DNA of 64,000 bases from Dryococelus australis (Eukaryota; Arthropoda; Insecta; Phasmatodea; Phasmatidae), in the NCBI GenBank assembly GCA_029891345.1, contig CM057009.1, positions 293,838,466 to 293,902,465 on the forward strand, written 5' to 3'. The position numbers and the translations under genes are program-made. Shown here one piece after another: positions 1-10,900 of this stretch (positions are counted from its first letter, which is position 1; every line of letters begins with the position of its first letter). The notes under the pieces are model-generated. The model was not told the DNA's origin. It made no database searches and was given only the letters and a program-made list of their open reading frames with translations.

Positions 1-407
1 GTTTTAGTAATACATGTAATGAACTAAACATAAATGTGTGTACTTTATTTCCCGCATAATGGAGGACTTCAGGGTGATGGACCCTCAGAAACGTCCAAAA
101 CTTATGTTTTACTTACGTCTATATTTTGAAGTGATAATTTTTTGCATTGGAATGGCGTACCGATGAATCACAGTACTCCAGTCTGGCAAGAGCGTGCACC
201 CAGGTATCTGATAAGCTTCAAATACGTCAGCCTCTGCACATGACATCGTAAGATATGGGGCACAGGGTTCTTTACCCAGGTTTTTCAACCACGTTTCTGC
301 TCAAGAGTCTCATGCTAACCTGGGTGGATTCCTATTTTGGTTAGTTGGTACCCTTAGGACATTTGAATTCTAACTTTGACAATCCTGTTACCTTACCGAA
401 CCATTTC

Positions 408-738
408 ACATTCCTTTTGAGTTTGTGTAGTGCCCTGTGCATTTCAGTGTCAAAATACTGTGTAACAAATACTGGATGACTCTGATTCTAATGCACACAT
501 GGTCACACTGATTTCCTAAGTGTAAGTAACTAGTCCTCTGTACATGCATTTGGTGAGCTCCATGGCCAACAAAAGAGCAGTAATGTATGTGTCGGCATTA
601 ATCATCTAACCTCATGGCGATGAATAACCCTGGTAGGAGTTTCTGCGTACCGCATGGTTGTGCACATTATCACAGCCTGGCGCCCTGGGAATACATGTGC
701 ATATTTACCTTCAACTACTGCCTTACTAATTAATGCCA
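408..738 (+). repeat. Left copy of a diverged 330-bp direct repeat (LTR/leader-like)
   Basis: This block aligns colinearly with 7670-7995. Shared landmarks are a stretch beginning ACATTCCTTTTG, the phrase ATTTCAGTGTCAAAA, CACATGGTCACACT, TATGTGTCGGCATTAATCAT and CTGGCGCCCTGG. The copies are clearly diverged, by eye roughly a quarter of positions with several indels. It lies just upstream of the gag-like region, so it is probably LTR plus leader of the decayed Ty3-type element. The TGGCGCC motif near 673 resembles a primer-binding site, but the repeat continues about 60 bp past it, which a simple LTR would not do. Confidence 0.7.
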
Positions 739-959
739 ATAACAGTTTAGTGCATGTAAACACCTCAAAACATGAGTACAGTTACTGCAAAACGGGATTA
801 GCTATGCAGTGTGCATTGCTTTTTGTTTTGGTCTCTTTCTTGTAGGGCATACCAACACTAAGGCCGCACACGGAGTAACAATAACTGTTAACACATTTTG
901 GTTTCTAAGAAAATTGTAACACGAGCACGTGGAAGGGCACACACATGTATGCTGTATGA

Positions 960-1157
960 GTGAGCCCTCACCAAGCATTGGGGAACCACACCGATGGCAT
1001 GGATAACAAGGTGTGTGTGTGTGTATGTGTGTGTGGAGACATTAAAGAGGCTGGCAGACAGCACGTGGGTCAGGCCCCCAAACCATGTGACCAGTGTTCC
1101 ATGCTGGTGTGCATTAACCAGACTGACGAAAAGGAGTTTTGTGTAGGATGCCCCTGA
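960..1157 (+). pseudogene. Cysteine-rich open frame upstream of gag remnant
   Basis: A short open frame contains a GT-microsatellite-encoded Val/Cys run followed by a segment with paired cysteines (CDQC, then a lone C, then CVGC). The spacing is reminiscent of a small zinc-binding module, but the frame is short, sits in the retroelement leader, and I recognise no family. It may be chance. Confidence 0.2.
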
Positions 1158-1269
1158 CGTAAATGCAGAGACTGTGCAAGTCAGAGTGAATGCCTACCCT
1201 TCACCTGCAGGTTCTTTGCTTAAGAAAGTTGTTTTTGTACTGCATGCTCACCTAGACACCGCAATGCAG

Positions 1270-1520
1270 AAATCAGACTTGCTGCTTGTACCATGTGTAT
1301 CAGGAGGTTAAACATTGTGCTTCACATTGCCAAAATTTGTGAGTCAACCTGGGAAGCACTTCACGTGGGAGTTCGTGAGACAGTGTGAGAACAAGTTCTC
1401 CTGGAATGGTGTCCTGATGGAAGAGTGGTTGACCTGTGCGGCGAATCAGTTCCGTGACGATGCCAGAGACTTATGGTCCCATAACAGCACAACTGAGATG
1501 CAGTGATCTTAGTTCGTACA
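1270..1520 (+). pseudogene. gag: Gag (capsid) remnant of Ty3/gypsy-type retrotransposon
   Basis: The plus-strand frame ending at 1506 carries a pattern typical of retrotransposon capsid proteins: a Trp-Glu-Phe, a spaced Phe, then NGVLMEEW, AANQF and DDARDLW. In the family such segments form the helical capsid domain that assembles the particle around the element RNA. Only about 60 codons are open and no initiating ATG or zinc knuckle remains attached, so this is a fragment. Its place upstream of a protease-like and an RT-like segment supports the call. Confidence rests on pattern recognition, not a search. Confidence 0.5.
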
Positions 1521-1662
1521 AGAGATAAAGTACTGCTTCAATGATACGAAGGCCAGGGTCACGTGCCATACAGAACTATGCCGGCAACATACAGAGGGTG
1601 AGTGCATGTAAAGATTTATCAGGCAGAAGGTACTCTCAGAGAAGACCAACTACCATCCTTCC

Positions 1663-1875
1663 ATGACAATGCAGGTGACGACGAAATCCCCACCTGGGGC
1701 ACATCTCGGAAAGTGGTGGGGGCTTGCTACACAACCTGTGGACATATACGAGCAACCAATAGAGGCCCTGGTCAACATGGCAGCGATGCATAACTTTATT
1801 GCCACCCAACTTGTACTGGCCCACCAGCTGACAGTGGTACCAGGGCTGCTCCACCTTGACACCAGGGACCCCTGA
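1663..1875 (+). pseudogene. Retropepsin-like protease remnant, active site changed
   Basis: The frame holds EALVNMAAMHNFIATQLV, which lines up with the retropepsin active-site block in which the family has Leu-Val/Leu-Asp-Ser/Thr-Gly-Ala followed by a conserved Asn-Phe-Ile. The catalytic Asp is Asn here and the Gly is Ala, so the enzyme could not cleave. In an intact element it would process the Gag-Pol polyprotein. It sits between the gag and RT remnants, the order expected for Ty3/gypsy. The open frame ends at a stop at 1873, and flanking protease sequence is not recognisable. Confidence 0.5.
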
Positions 1876-2289
1876 CAGCGATCTGAGGACGTACCATCGT
1901 CACTGTCCAGACAAAAGACCTGTCCAATACCACCACTGCCTTGTGGTAGAGGGTCTGTGGGAGGATATCAACCTGGGTCAGCCATGACTGCACAAACAAG
2001 ATGCCATGATCAAGGTAATTAAGGAGCAACTCTATGTCGGCACTACTGTTCAAGATACTTCATGCAGTATGAAGACTCACCTCAGACATGTTTTGTTAGA
2101 CAAATTCAGTTATGGGGTCCTGCCTGACCATATGACAGTGATTCAATCTGTGCTGAACATACACCCAATGTGTTGGTGGTGTCGGACTTGTTGAGACGGT
2201 CTACCATTACTTAACACGAGATCCCAACAGTGTTCAACACCCCAGTTTTGTGAGACCAATTAGTTATGACAGCCTCACATGACAAACCA

Positions 2290-3110
2290 TTTTGAACCAG
2301 GTTACAGATATATAAGGATGGTGTGATTGAACCTTGTGAGAGCCTATTTAACTGTCAAGTAGTCACAGTGCACAAAAAGACAATATGCTCAGATTCTGTG
2401 TCAATTCCAAGGCCATGAACAAGCTAAGTGTGAATGTGCATACAGCACTGCTTAACATCTCGGACACACTGGCAGGGTTGGAGCAAGTCAAAGATTTTTC
2501 TGTGTTAGACCTCAAGTCCGTCTTTTGGCAAATTCCCGTGGTCCAAGACCGTTTTCACAAAACCAGATGGCCGACAGTTTCAGTTCCACTCCATGGCCTT
2601 TGGTCTGCAGGATGCCCCACGACCTCCCAAGCCCTCATGAAGCAGGTGCTGGATGTGTACATCAACATTTTCACTGCTGTAAACCTCAACAACATGGTAA
2701 TTTGGTCCCAGTCATGGGAAGAGCATGTCCACTACCTTGAACTAGTGATTGAGAGACTAGAGAACCACATCCTCACCTGGGAACCCCATAAGTGCCATGT
2801 CAATGTGACCGAACTCCTGTTCCTAGGAAATGTCATTAACATGCAAGGTAACTGACCACATATCCAGAACAGTCACAACTGACTGACGGGAAGTCTCCAC
2901 CCTAGATGCACAAAAAAGTTATAGTAGTTTGTAGGGCTACTGAACTGGCTCTGCAACTACTTCCCAGACTTTGTTACAATTTCTGCAACCCTCAGTGACT
3001 TACTATCAACCAAGTACCAGTACTTCTGGATAGATACAGCCCAATGGGCCTTCAACTATCTGAAATGTAGGTTTCACGATTGCCACCTGCTCATGCACTC
3101 AACTCCCACA
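2290..3110 (+). pseudogene. pol: Reverse transcriptase remnant, catalytic aspartates lost
   Basis: From about 2310 a frame reads DGVIEPCES, the usual entry to the Ty3/gypsy RT domain. After a frameshift, 2385-2855 gives RFCVNSKAMN, FSVLDLKSVFWQIPV, and then NLNNMVIWS followed by EEHVHYLELVIERLE and LFLGNVI. The last block is the family's YxDD site, but both aspartates are Asn. Around 2935-3080 the thumb/connection block continues in another frame (VGLLNWLCNYFPDF, then WAFNYLK). RT copies element RNA to DNA; this copy is inactive by the active-site changes and by at least two frameshifts. The RT, RNase H, integrase order places it in the Ty3/gypsy group. Confidence 0.85.
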
Positions 3111-3119
3111 ACTTCTAAG

Positions 3120-3513
3120 TGCAGACAGGCATGAGTTAGGTGGGTTTGGGGACAGTGTTGTACCAGATGCACGATCAGGACGAATAATTCATTGTCGACT
3201 ATGCGAGTGCAACATTTGGGAAGGCTGAGAACATTATGATGTAATTAATCACAAGTGACTTGCAGTTGTAAGGGCATTGAAATGCTACTGCCACCACATG
3301 GAAGGTAGTGAGTTTACAGTGAGGACAGACAACCAGTGCTTGCTCTGGTTGGAGAGAGCACAGGGCCAGAAGTCTAAGTTCACCCGGTGGGCCCTGGCAT
3401 GCCTATCACTGAATTTTGTCATTGATCATGTTCTTGGCAAGTACAACGAGCTAGCAGACAAGCTGTCCCGCCACTCGAACCCCAATCGTCAGGCACACAA
3501 GGACACCACCTAG
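3120..3513 (+). pseudogene. pol: RNase H remnant of Ty3/gypsy pol
   Basis: The segment from 3277 contains FTVRTDNQCLLWLE, then KFTRWALACLSLNF, then DHVLGKYNELADKLSR. These are the last catalytic Asp region and C-terminal block of the RNase H domain in Ty3/gypsy elements, which removes the RNA strand during reverse transcription. The N-terminal part (3120-3270) is broken by stops and only weakly readable. It follows the RT connection block directly and precedes integrase traces. Confidence 0.8.
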
Positions 3514-3739
3514 GACGACATGTCCCCCCTGTCTCATCATTATGAACTAGTCAACCAACGTCCAAGCCAACCCCCGGTGACAGCATGCACAATGGTGCAA
3601 GTTAATGCACGTCGAGCCTTTGACGAAATATGCAGCGAGGTCCTTAGGGCGTAAGTGATTGACGAGTTCACACAAAACCGACAAGCAATGTGCGAGTCCA
3701 CCCGGCTGACAGTATCCTCCAATGCTGTGTGCGTCAAAC

Positions 3740-4570
3740 ATTCCCTGGAGGGTGTTTGTACCATGGCCATGTATTAACTACACCACAATGACAAATCTGC
3801 AGACCACCTTGGCACTGATGAGATAAGGCACACCATATGCTAACATTCCCACCAGCCTGGGAACGATAAAGAGACTTGTCAGTAAGCGTTCATGTATGTG
3901 TTGTTCCAGATGAGCAAGACCTGCCACCACAAAGGCACAGACAGCAATGACCCTGAGAACCAACCCAGCAATTAAAAACAGTTGCTCTTGATGTTATGAG
4001 CCCCTACCCCAGAATCACCCAGGGCAAACAATTCGTCGTCGTCAATACTGACGCAGTTGTGGTTGTGCATAGAAGAGGGTCGCAACAAGTGAGAAGTATA
4101 CTTACCCTGGACATTGTTTTATTTATGTAAGTATGTCAATGTACAACCGGAGTGTCGCCCACACAACTGCTGTAAGGGCGGGACATTCCATGGCTGGGTC
4201 AGCTAGATGTGAGGGATGAAGAGGAGCCATAGCAAAGTCCCATATACCACAGGGAGAGGATGAAACATGAGTGGTACTTAACATGTGCCCATCAGGCAGC
4301 ATACATTGTGGATAATAAGCCCACAACCTCTGCATCCCCTGAACTTCAACCCAGGCAGCATGTATATACTTGCATACATCCTCTGTTAGCAGGGCAGAGG
4401 CAGTTTTGTGTGTGAATAAAACCTGTTGGGCAGGCCCTGGGACGATCACAGACAACATGGGCGCTTCATCCTACCTGGTACAGCTCGGTGGCAGCAGGCC
4501 ACATAAAATCTACCACTACAATCTACGGATGACAATCTGTACACAGCAAATCACCCCGATTGGGACAGTG
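3740..4570 (+). pseudogene. pol: Integrase remnant (zinc-finger and GPY-like C-terminal module)
   Basis: Around 3780-3960 the plus strand reads a degraded HHCC-type block (DHLGTDEIRH, later a FQMSKTCHHKG segment with one Cys of the pair lost). At 4370-4560 a second open frame gives WAGPGTITDN, SYLVQLGG and HYNLR, matching the GPY/F module at the integrase C-terminus of many Ty3/gypsy elements. The catalytic core between them is unreadable because of stops and indels. An intact enzyme inserts the cDNA into the genome. Downstream, to about 4837, the frame stays open without a recognised domain. Confidence 0.6.
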
Positions 4571-5629
4571 TCGGGTTGGACATCAACACCCCCCGAGCCA
4601 TGCAACCCAGATGGCGAAGTGGACTTAGCAACAGTGTTTGCGATCCCCATACATGCCGAGCCTCAGGACAGCAGGGTCAACACACCTGTTATGCCCACTG
4701 GTTTTGTGGGGTTCCTGCCAGGTTGCTATACACATGGGGATGTTGGCCCGGACACCCATACCTGTAAAGAGACCCCACAGGCTGTGAACTGTACTGTAAC
4801 CTCATCCCCGGATTTCGTGGGTACCAGAAATGCCTGAGACACCCTAGTTCTTTTGGCTGTCAGACCTGTCCCTGGACAACTCCATGCTCTGTTGCATAGT
4901 AGTCAAGGTGGAAGACAAGCCTATTTCCAAGGGTAAGACTGGCAAGATAAAGGGCAACTACATCACGGACCTCTCAAGGAATTAGCAAGTTCCAACGATG
5001 AATGGGAACCAGGGATAGGAAAGCCCAATACGGATGCAATCCAGCTCTTCTGCAGGGTTGGAGGATCCGCAGGCGCCATATGCAGCCTGGAAAGGGCATC
5101 TCACATCCTACTCCAGGGGATGCAACACCAAGACACTACAACTGCCACAGGTGGGCCCACTCCTGCTGCGAACACACCCTTTTCTTGCCCATGTCACACA
5201 AGAGCTGGTGATGCATAGCACCACACGGTCCCCATATATTGTGATGCACGTACTCTGGTCTCGCATGCACGCACCCATGACGCTCTATCAGGGCAGTATT
5301 TGTCCTCTGACCTTGTCCCTCAGCCGGCATAAGTCCTTCATGGGCCGTGCGTACGCAAGGTACAGGGTCGTGTGATGCATGTATTACACATGTCCGGTAT
5401 GTCAACACATGTGCAAAATGTATCGAAGGTTGGCCGATGGCTGAAGCCACCGGAAAATGGTCCAGTTAGCATTAAGGCCTTTTGTATTTGTTTTGTCGTG
5501 CACTCCTGTGCACTCTTTGCCCTAATTTTATTAGTACAAACTTCGAAGTGTAATGCACTCCAACTGAAAGGATGCAAGCCACACTGTCTGACAAAACAAA
5601 AAGTATATACAGAATGTATCTAAATTCAA

Positions 5630-7660
5630 CCGACAAACTTCGACTGCAGGTTATTCATGAAGAAAAAAGATGTAACATATATACGACATATGGTCTAAAA
5701 TGTATTGTAAGGTAGGTAAACATTTGTGAAGTTGTAACTCAAGAAATAATTTGTTACAGTGCCACTGTTATGTATCTCTCTCTCTAGAATCTTCCCCTCT
5801 TTTTAACAGCCGCAACAGTGTGTTATTGGGTGTTGTGTGTGCTCAACCTGCCAAGTATTAGTAAATATTATTGTGAAAGTAAAACACGAATAGCTCAAAA
5901 ATGGTAAAGGTTAGGGTATTTACACAAAGTGAAAATTTTTAAATTGCAACATGGGGATTAATAATCCAGCTTGTAAATTTAAAATATGCTATCGCATCAT
6001 GGAGGTTAGTTCGAAATGTAGGTAGTGACAGTAATTATTTACAAGAAATAATTCGATGACAGCGACAGGTTTTGTGGTGTTTGAATATCTTTGTTTAGTT
6101 AACCACTATCCAGAAAATCGGAGTACCATCTTAAATATTATCTCCAATATTTGCAATGAATAGGTATTTCAGGTCCAACTTCAAAGTTGTGTACCACCCT
6201 TAGTATTTACTTTAGACCATAGGTTGTATATATATTTTCAACTTCTTTTTTTGCGATTAACATACAGACGAAGTTGACCAATCGAATTTTGATATGTGCT
6301 TTATAATTAAGTTAGCAAATATCACAATGTAACTAATTATGCAGAAAATTCTAATTGATCCTAGTTAGTAAATAATAAGTAATAATAGTAAGTTAATAAT
6401 ACTGGATACCAAATTCATTTTCAAACATAATTTTATAGGAAGATGCAGCTGCACTTTTATTTTCTGTTTGCCTATTAATTAAAAATGATATAACAATATA
6501 CTTAACATGTGTCAATTTCATTTCATTTTTCCTTTTCACAGGGATCTCACATAGTTTATATTTATGTCACTTATATTTAAAAGCAGTTATCACATAAATC
6601 TTTAAATTTAAAATATTTTTAAATATTAACATAATTGTTAGTTGAATCCACAAGAAATTACAATGAACTATTTAGACAGTGCAAAGGACAATGAAATAGG
6701 CCGAGAGTATGCGAACCGCCCAAGGGGCGTCTGCAGTGCACATGTGGACGACAGTTTGCCCATCACAGAACTATATAAGTTCAAGGCCATAGCAGCATGA
6801 ACTTTAGGATCTGCGAAACAACAGTATATTACACACCCTGTGAACATGGAGGAAAGACATATCAGTAGTTACCTAACAGAGTCTTCGTTCTCTCTTTAAA
6901 TTCACACACACAATTATTCTACCGTTGCAAAGTGGACTTCGCCCCAATATATTTTCCCACTGCCAGAAGACTGCCCCTCGGTGGGGCGAAGAACGAGGGC
7001 GCAGCGAGATGATATAGGCCAGCCAGACGGCTGGAAGGTTGTCTGTTCTCACCTTTATGACAACCAGGAAAAATGTCTCAAAAGGCCAGAAGGATGACGA
7101 AGTGCTGCCCGTCGTAGTCCGTCTACACATCAACCTTAGACATCATACAAGATGGTAAATATCAGTCCAGGAAATAACTGAAATGGTGGCTTCGTTAGGA
7201 TAATGTAAACATAAATTATCAGCTCCTCTGAGAAGCTGCCAGATAATGTTTAACTGTGTTATACATAGTGGAATAATAACGTGTCAGACCTTGGAAGGAA
7301 TAAGAATTTATTCTACTATAGAGTAGCTCTAAACCATCGGTTATGAATCTCCCAACTGGTATAGAGTTAATATCTGTTATACAACAGTAACCTAAAATAT
7401 AATAAAATACTAAAATCTATAACAGCATGTCCTGCGGGAGGCCTCAATTTTTCTTAACACTGATCTGGTAATTCTGTCCATGTAATTAATATCCGAAACA
7501 CTTTTAATTTGCCCCTGCAGCCGGCCTGGCCCTTCAGTTGATACCATGGTTCCTTAAACAATCATTTCGCCCTCAGAAGCTTTTTCATTGTATGTGACTT
7601 AGTGTACCTGCCTCAAGCAAGGCTTCATGTAAGTTTTTTGTACCAGCGTGTTTCATGTAT
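5630..7660. other. AT-rich DNA without recognised genes
   Basis: Very AT-rich from 5630 to about 6660. Between 6690 and 7140 there is a GC-richer island with a TATATAAG-like element near 6769 and, on the minus strand, an open frame of about 86 codons crossed by a consensus-like splice donor (AAAG then GTGAGA) near 7056. I do not recognise the frame, and it is not in phase with the host membrane-protein exon at 16831-17028. Confidence 0.5.
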
Positions 7661-7669
7661 TGTTCAGTA

Positions 7670-7995
7670 ACATTCCTTTTGTGTTTCTGCAGCACCCCAC
7701 GCAATTCAGTGTCAAAAAATGAGTAATAGATGCTGACTGGCTAAGGATCAAACATGCACATGGTCACACTTATTTCACAATTGTAAGTAACCAGCCTTTC
7801 TTTCGTTTGGCGTGCTCTGTGGCCAAGAGCGGAGCAGAAGAGTATGTGTCGGCATTAATCATTCAGCCACGTGATAACATAACGACCATGGTAGAGTTTT
7901 TTCTAAATGTGTGGCAGTAGATGAAATCAAGACCTGGCGCCCTGGAATTACATCTGCATATCTACCTCCATCTACCTCCTTACCTATTAGTGCAG
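7670..7995 (+). repeat. Right copy of the diverged 330-bp direct repeat
   Basis: Partner of 408-738, same orientation, including the CTGGCGCCCTGG motif near 7936 and the following 55 bp. Because it includes the sequence downstream of the putative primer-binding motif, it may be the 5' end of a second element copy and not the 3' LTR of the first. Confidence 0.7.
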
Positions 7996-7999
7996 ATGT

Positions 8000-10900
8000 A
8001 ACAAACGACTAGACAGAGCTGTCATAAGACTATTTATACTAGCTTACCGTTTAGTGTGCAGCACCTGGTTGAGGAACTTCACCTCTTTGAAAATCTCCGT
8101 TATTGATGTTGCCATTTTGGTGAACACTACATACAAGTGCTATCTGTGGAAATTAATCATGCTTGTTCTGTTTTCAGCTGCACGTGAATACAACACCTGA
8201 TCCTAAATATTTTCACAGATTTAAACTTCCTAGCTTCCCCACACTTTGCGAATCCCACAAGTGAAGACTTTTGAAAGATGATACACTGAAGAAAGAGTCA
8301 GATCTGCAAGGGTTCGTCTCCTGGAAGCCGGCAAGTGATATCATCAATACCTCATCGATGGGTACTGTTTCCGCAGACGATTATGATGAGAAAGTTAATG
8401 AGTATAGATTCGGAGTGTGTAGGTGGGATGGAGGCCCACCGACCAAACAGCCAATAGCAATTGGCATCAGTCATCTGCTGGGGATGGAACAAATGCGACT
8501 ATAGGCATTGGCAAGGGGGGGGGGGCGATGGCCCGTTTTATTAATGTAAATTTAAAAACATTATAAGTTTTAAATAATTTTTCAAGTAATTTCTAATAAT
8601 TAAATTTTAATAATACAAGTTTTGGGATTTTTTGAAATTTTTTGTGCTTTTTTTATATTTTTTCTAATGTTTGCATTTTCAAGATTAAAGGTCAAGGTCA
8701 AATTTTAAAGGTCACCTGGATCCAAGATGGCGGTCGTGTGACCGGAATGACAGAGCAGAAAGTCGGGAATCCAAGATGGTGGCCAAAATCCCGAATCCCG
8801 AATACAGGAATCCTTCACTATGGCCTACTTCTTTTAATGTTATTTCATACTCTGATAAACTTATTTTTCTGGGGTTATTTTTATTTAACGATACTATATT
8901 TACCTAGTATATCTTTATATCCAGCAAGACTATTTTATACTACATGAGTAGCTTTTAATGGTGTCAACATTTTCAAATTTATTAAGTGGCAATATTGGGA
9001 GCCAAGTTATGTAATGCTGAATTTTAAAAGGTTTTCCACTTAATTATTTTTTGTAATAACTATTCAATATTGTCTATCATGTTTACGACTCTTGTTAGAA
9101 TAAATTCATAGCTGCCTCCTAGTGTTATTCTACACATAATCTATCTGTTTGTATTTTTTGTGTTTGTTAAAATGCTTACGTGTCCAACACTATGGGATAT
9201 CTCCCTAATATCTGAATATAGAAGATAAACTAATAAACAAAGCATCTAGAAATGATACTAATCATTATTCAATTCTACAGAACAAATATTACTCTACCAG
9301 TAAGTGTTGGATTATAACTACAGGAGAAAAAGTACTAAAATCATTAAAACCAATCTTATCTCAGGGTTATCATGGTCTAAATAAATAGTGAATTAATGAA
9401 GTAGTGTGCATCTTAATTCAGTGCTTCCTTTAGCCACATGCGTAATACAATAATTAACATTGATGTATTCACTGATACACTCCATTGTGCAACTGTCTAT
9501 TAAAATAAGTGTGTCACGTGACATGCACTGGAACTGTAGCCAGTGAGCAGGTAGACCGTCGCCATGTTTGTCAGTATTGTAACATCTCAAATTTACCAAT
9601 GTCATGGTAATACTATGAATGTCCGTTATTTAATGTAATTTACGCAACTGTTTGATGTGTGAACTGTTTTGCATATGTTTAGTATGTATAGTAGATTCAC
9701 GATAATTCGGCATTTCCTGAAGCTCTGCTAAATATCTACATTTGGTTACTGATTACGTATCCTTCCACTACACGTAAACATAAACACTGCCATGTGAGTT
9801 CTACTTTTATAACTGTCAAATGCCAATTCATTTGCTGTTTACAGTTGTTCAAGGAATGCTGTCATATTTCCAACGAATGTTCACAATTTAGGCCTATGGC
9901 AATATTTAGGTCAGCTTTATAACTATTTGTTACACACAATATATAACGTTACACATAATACACATTCGTATTTTGCCACGACGTTGTTTGTTACAACTGT
10001 GGCAGAAACAACAGTTGTATTTAACCTGTTGTTATTAATATGTGTTTGGTTATCTTGTTAAAAGGATGACCTTATTTGGAATAAAAATTAAAACGAAGGG
10101 ACAACTAGTTCAACTAAACGACACAGTAAATTGAAGCACGCAACTCGCGTCGCGTATTTTTTGTTTGTAGCATCGACAACGTAATCGATAGTGATGAACA
10201 TGCAAACATATAGGCCTACTGTAATGTTTATTGTGTTAATATTTACATGCATTGGTACTTACTGGTGTTTAGTTTTATTTTATTATTTATTTAAATTTAT
10301 GTGGTTGGGCTTAATATTTTGCAGGGATTGTGGCAGACATTCAAATCACAGAAACGTAAGCTTGTTACACAACTGCATTTCAAACACCTAGGGCAAAGGT
10401 ACAACGTTGTGATAAATAAACAGATATGGCTGTAAATAATTAACTTCGTCATAAAACAGTTCACAGTTAAAACGTATAAATAGTGCATATCAAATATTTG
10501 AAATCACGCACAAACACAGGACCAGCTAAACGACCACCACATAGCGGTTAACGAAACACACGTAACAGTATATTTATTACTGCCATGGAAACACATATTT
10601 ATCACAACATTGTAACTTGCCTAGGAAGTTAAAAAAACACGAGTACGAACTTGACGCTTCGTTCAGAAACACGCCATGTCATTGACATGTCGCCACATCA
10701 CTGCTAGTCGTAAGGCACTGGGTATAATCGTCCGCCATATTGGGACAAATGTGGTTTTAGGGGAAAGGTGATCAAATTCTAGATTCTCTCTTCCACACCA
10801 CGTCTGCAACCTGCTGGATTTGTAAGCATCGGGCCATCACATCGCATCTATATAACATATAATAGGTATTTAAACAATACAATCTCGTTTCAGTTGTAAA

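Larger units (their letters stand above)
400..5620 (+). mobile_element. Decayed Ty3/gypsy-type LTR retrotransposon
   Basis: Gag-like, retropepsin-like, RT, RNase H and integrase segments occur in this order on the plus strand over about 3.3 kb, the Ty3/gypsy arrangement. All are fragmentary. The GC content is visibly higher than that of the AT-rich DNA starting near 5630, which marks the right edge. From 4840 to 5620 there are only unrecognised frames. No clear envelope-like gene is seen. The only candidate terminal repeat partner is at 7670-7995, 2 kb beyond the edge, so either AT-rich DNA was inserted or the second repeat belongs to another copy. Confidence 0.75.

Noticed and set aside
1636-1862. 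Minus-strand frames opposite the protease-like region
   Set aside because: They are shadows of the plus-strand remnant in GC-richer DNA and show no motif.
6873-7133. Possible further exon of the membrane-protein gene on the minus strand
   Set aside because: There is a good donor near 7056, but the upstream acceptor is weak and the phase needed after the 16831-17028 exon gives an unlikely peptide.
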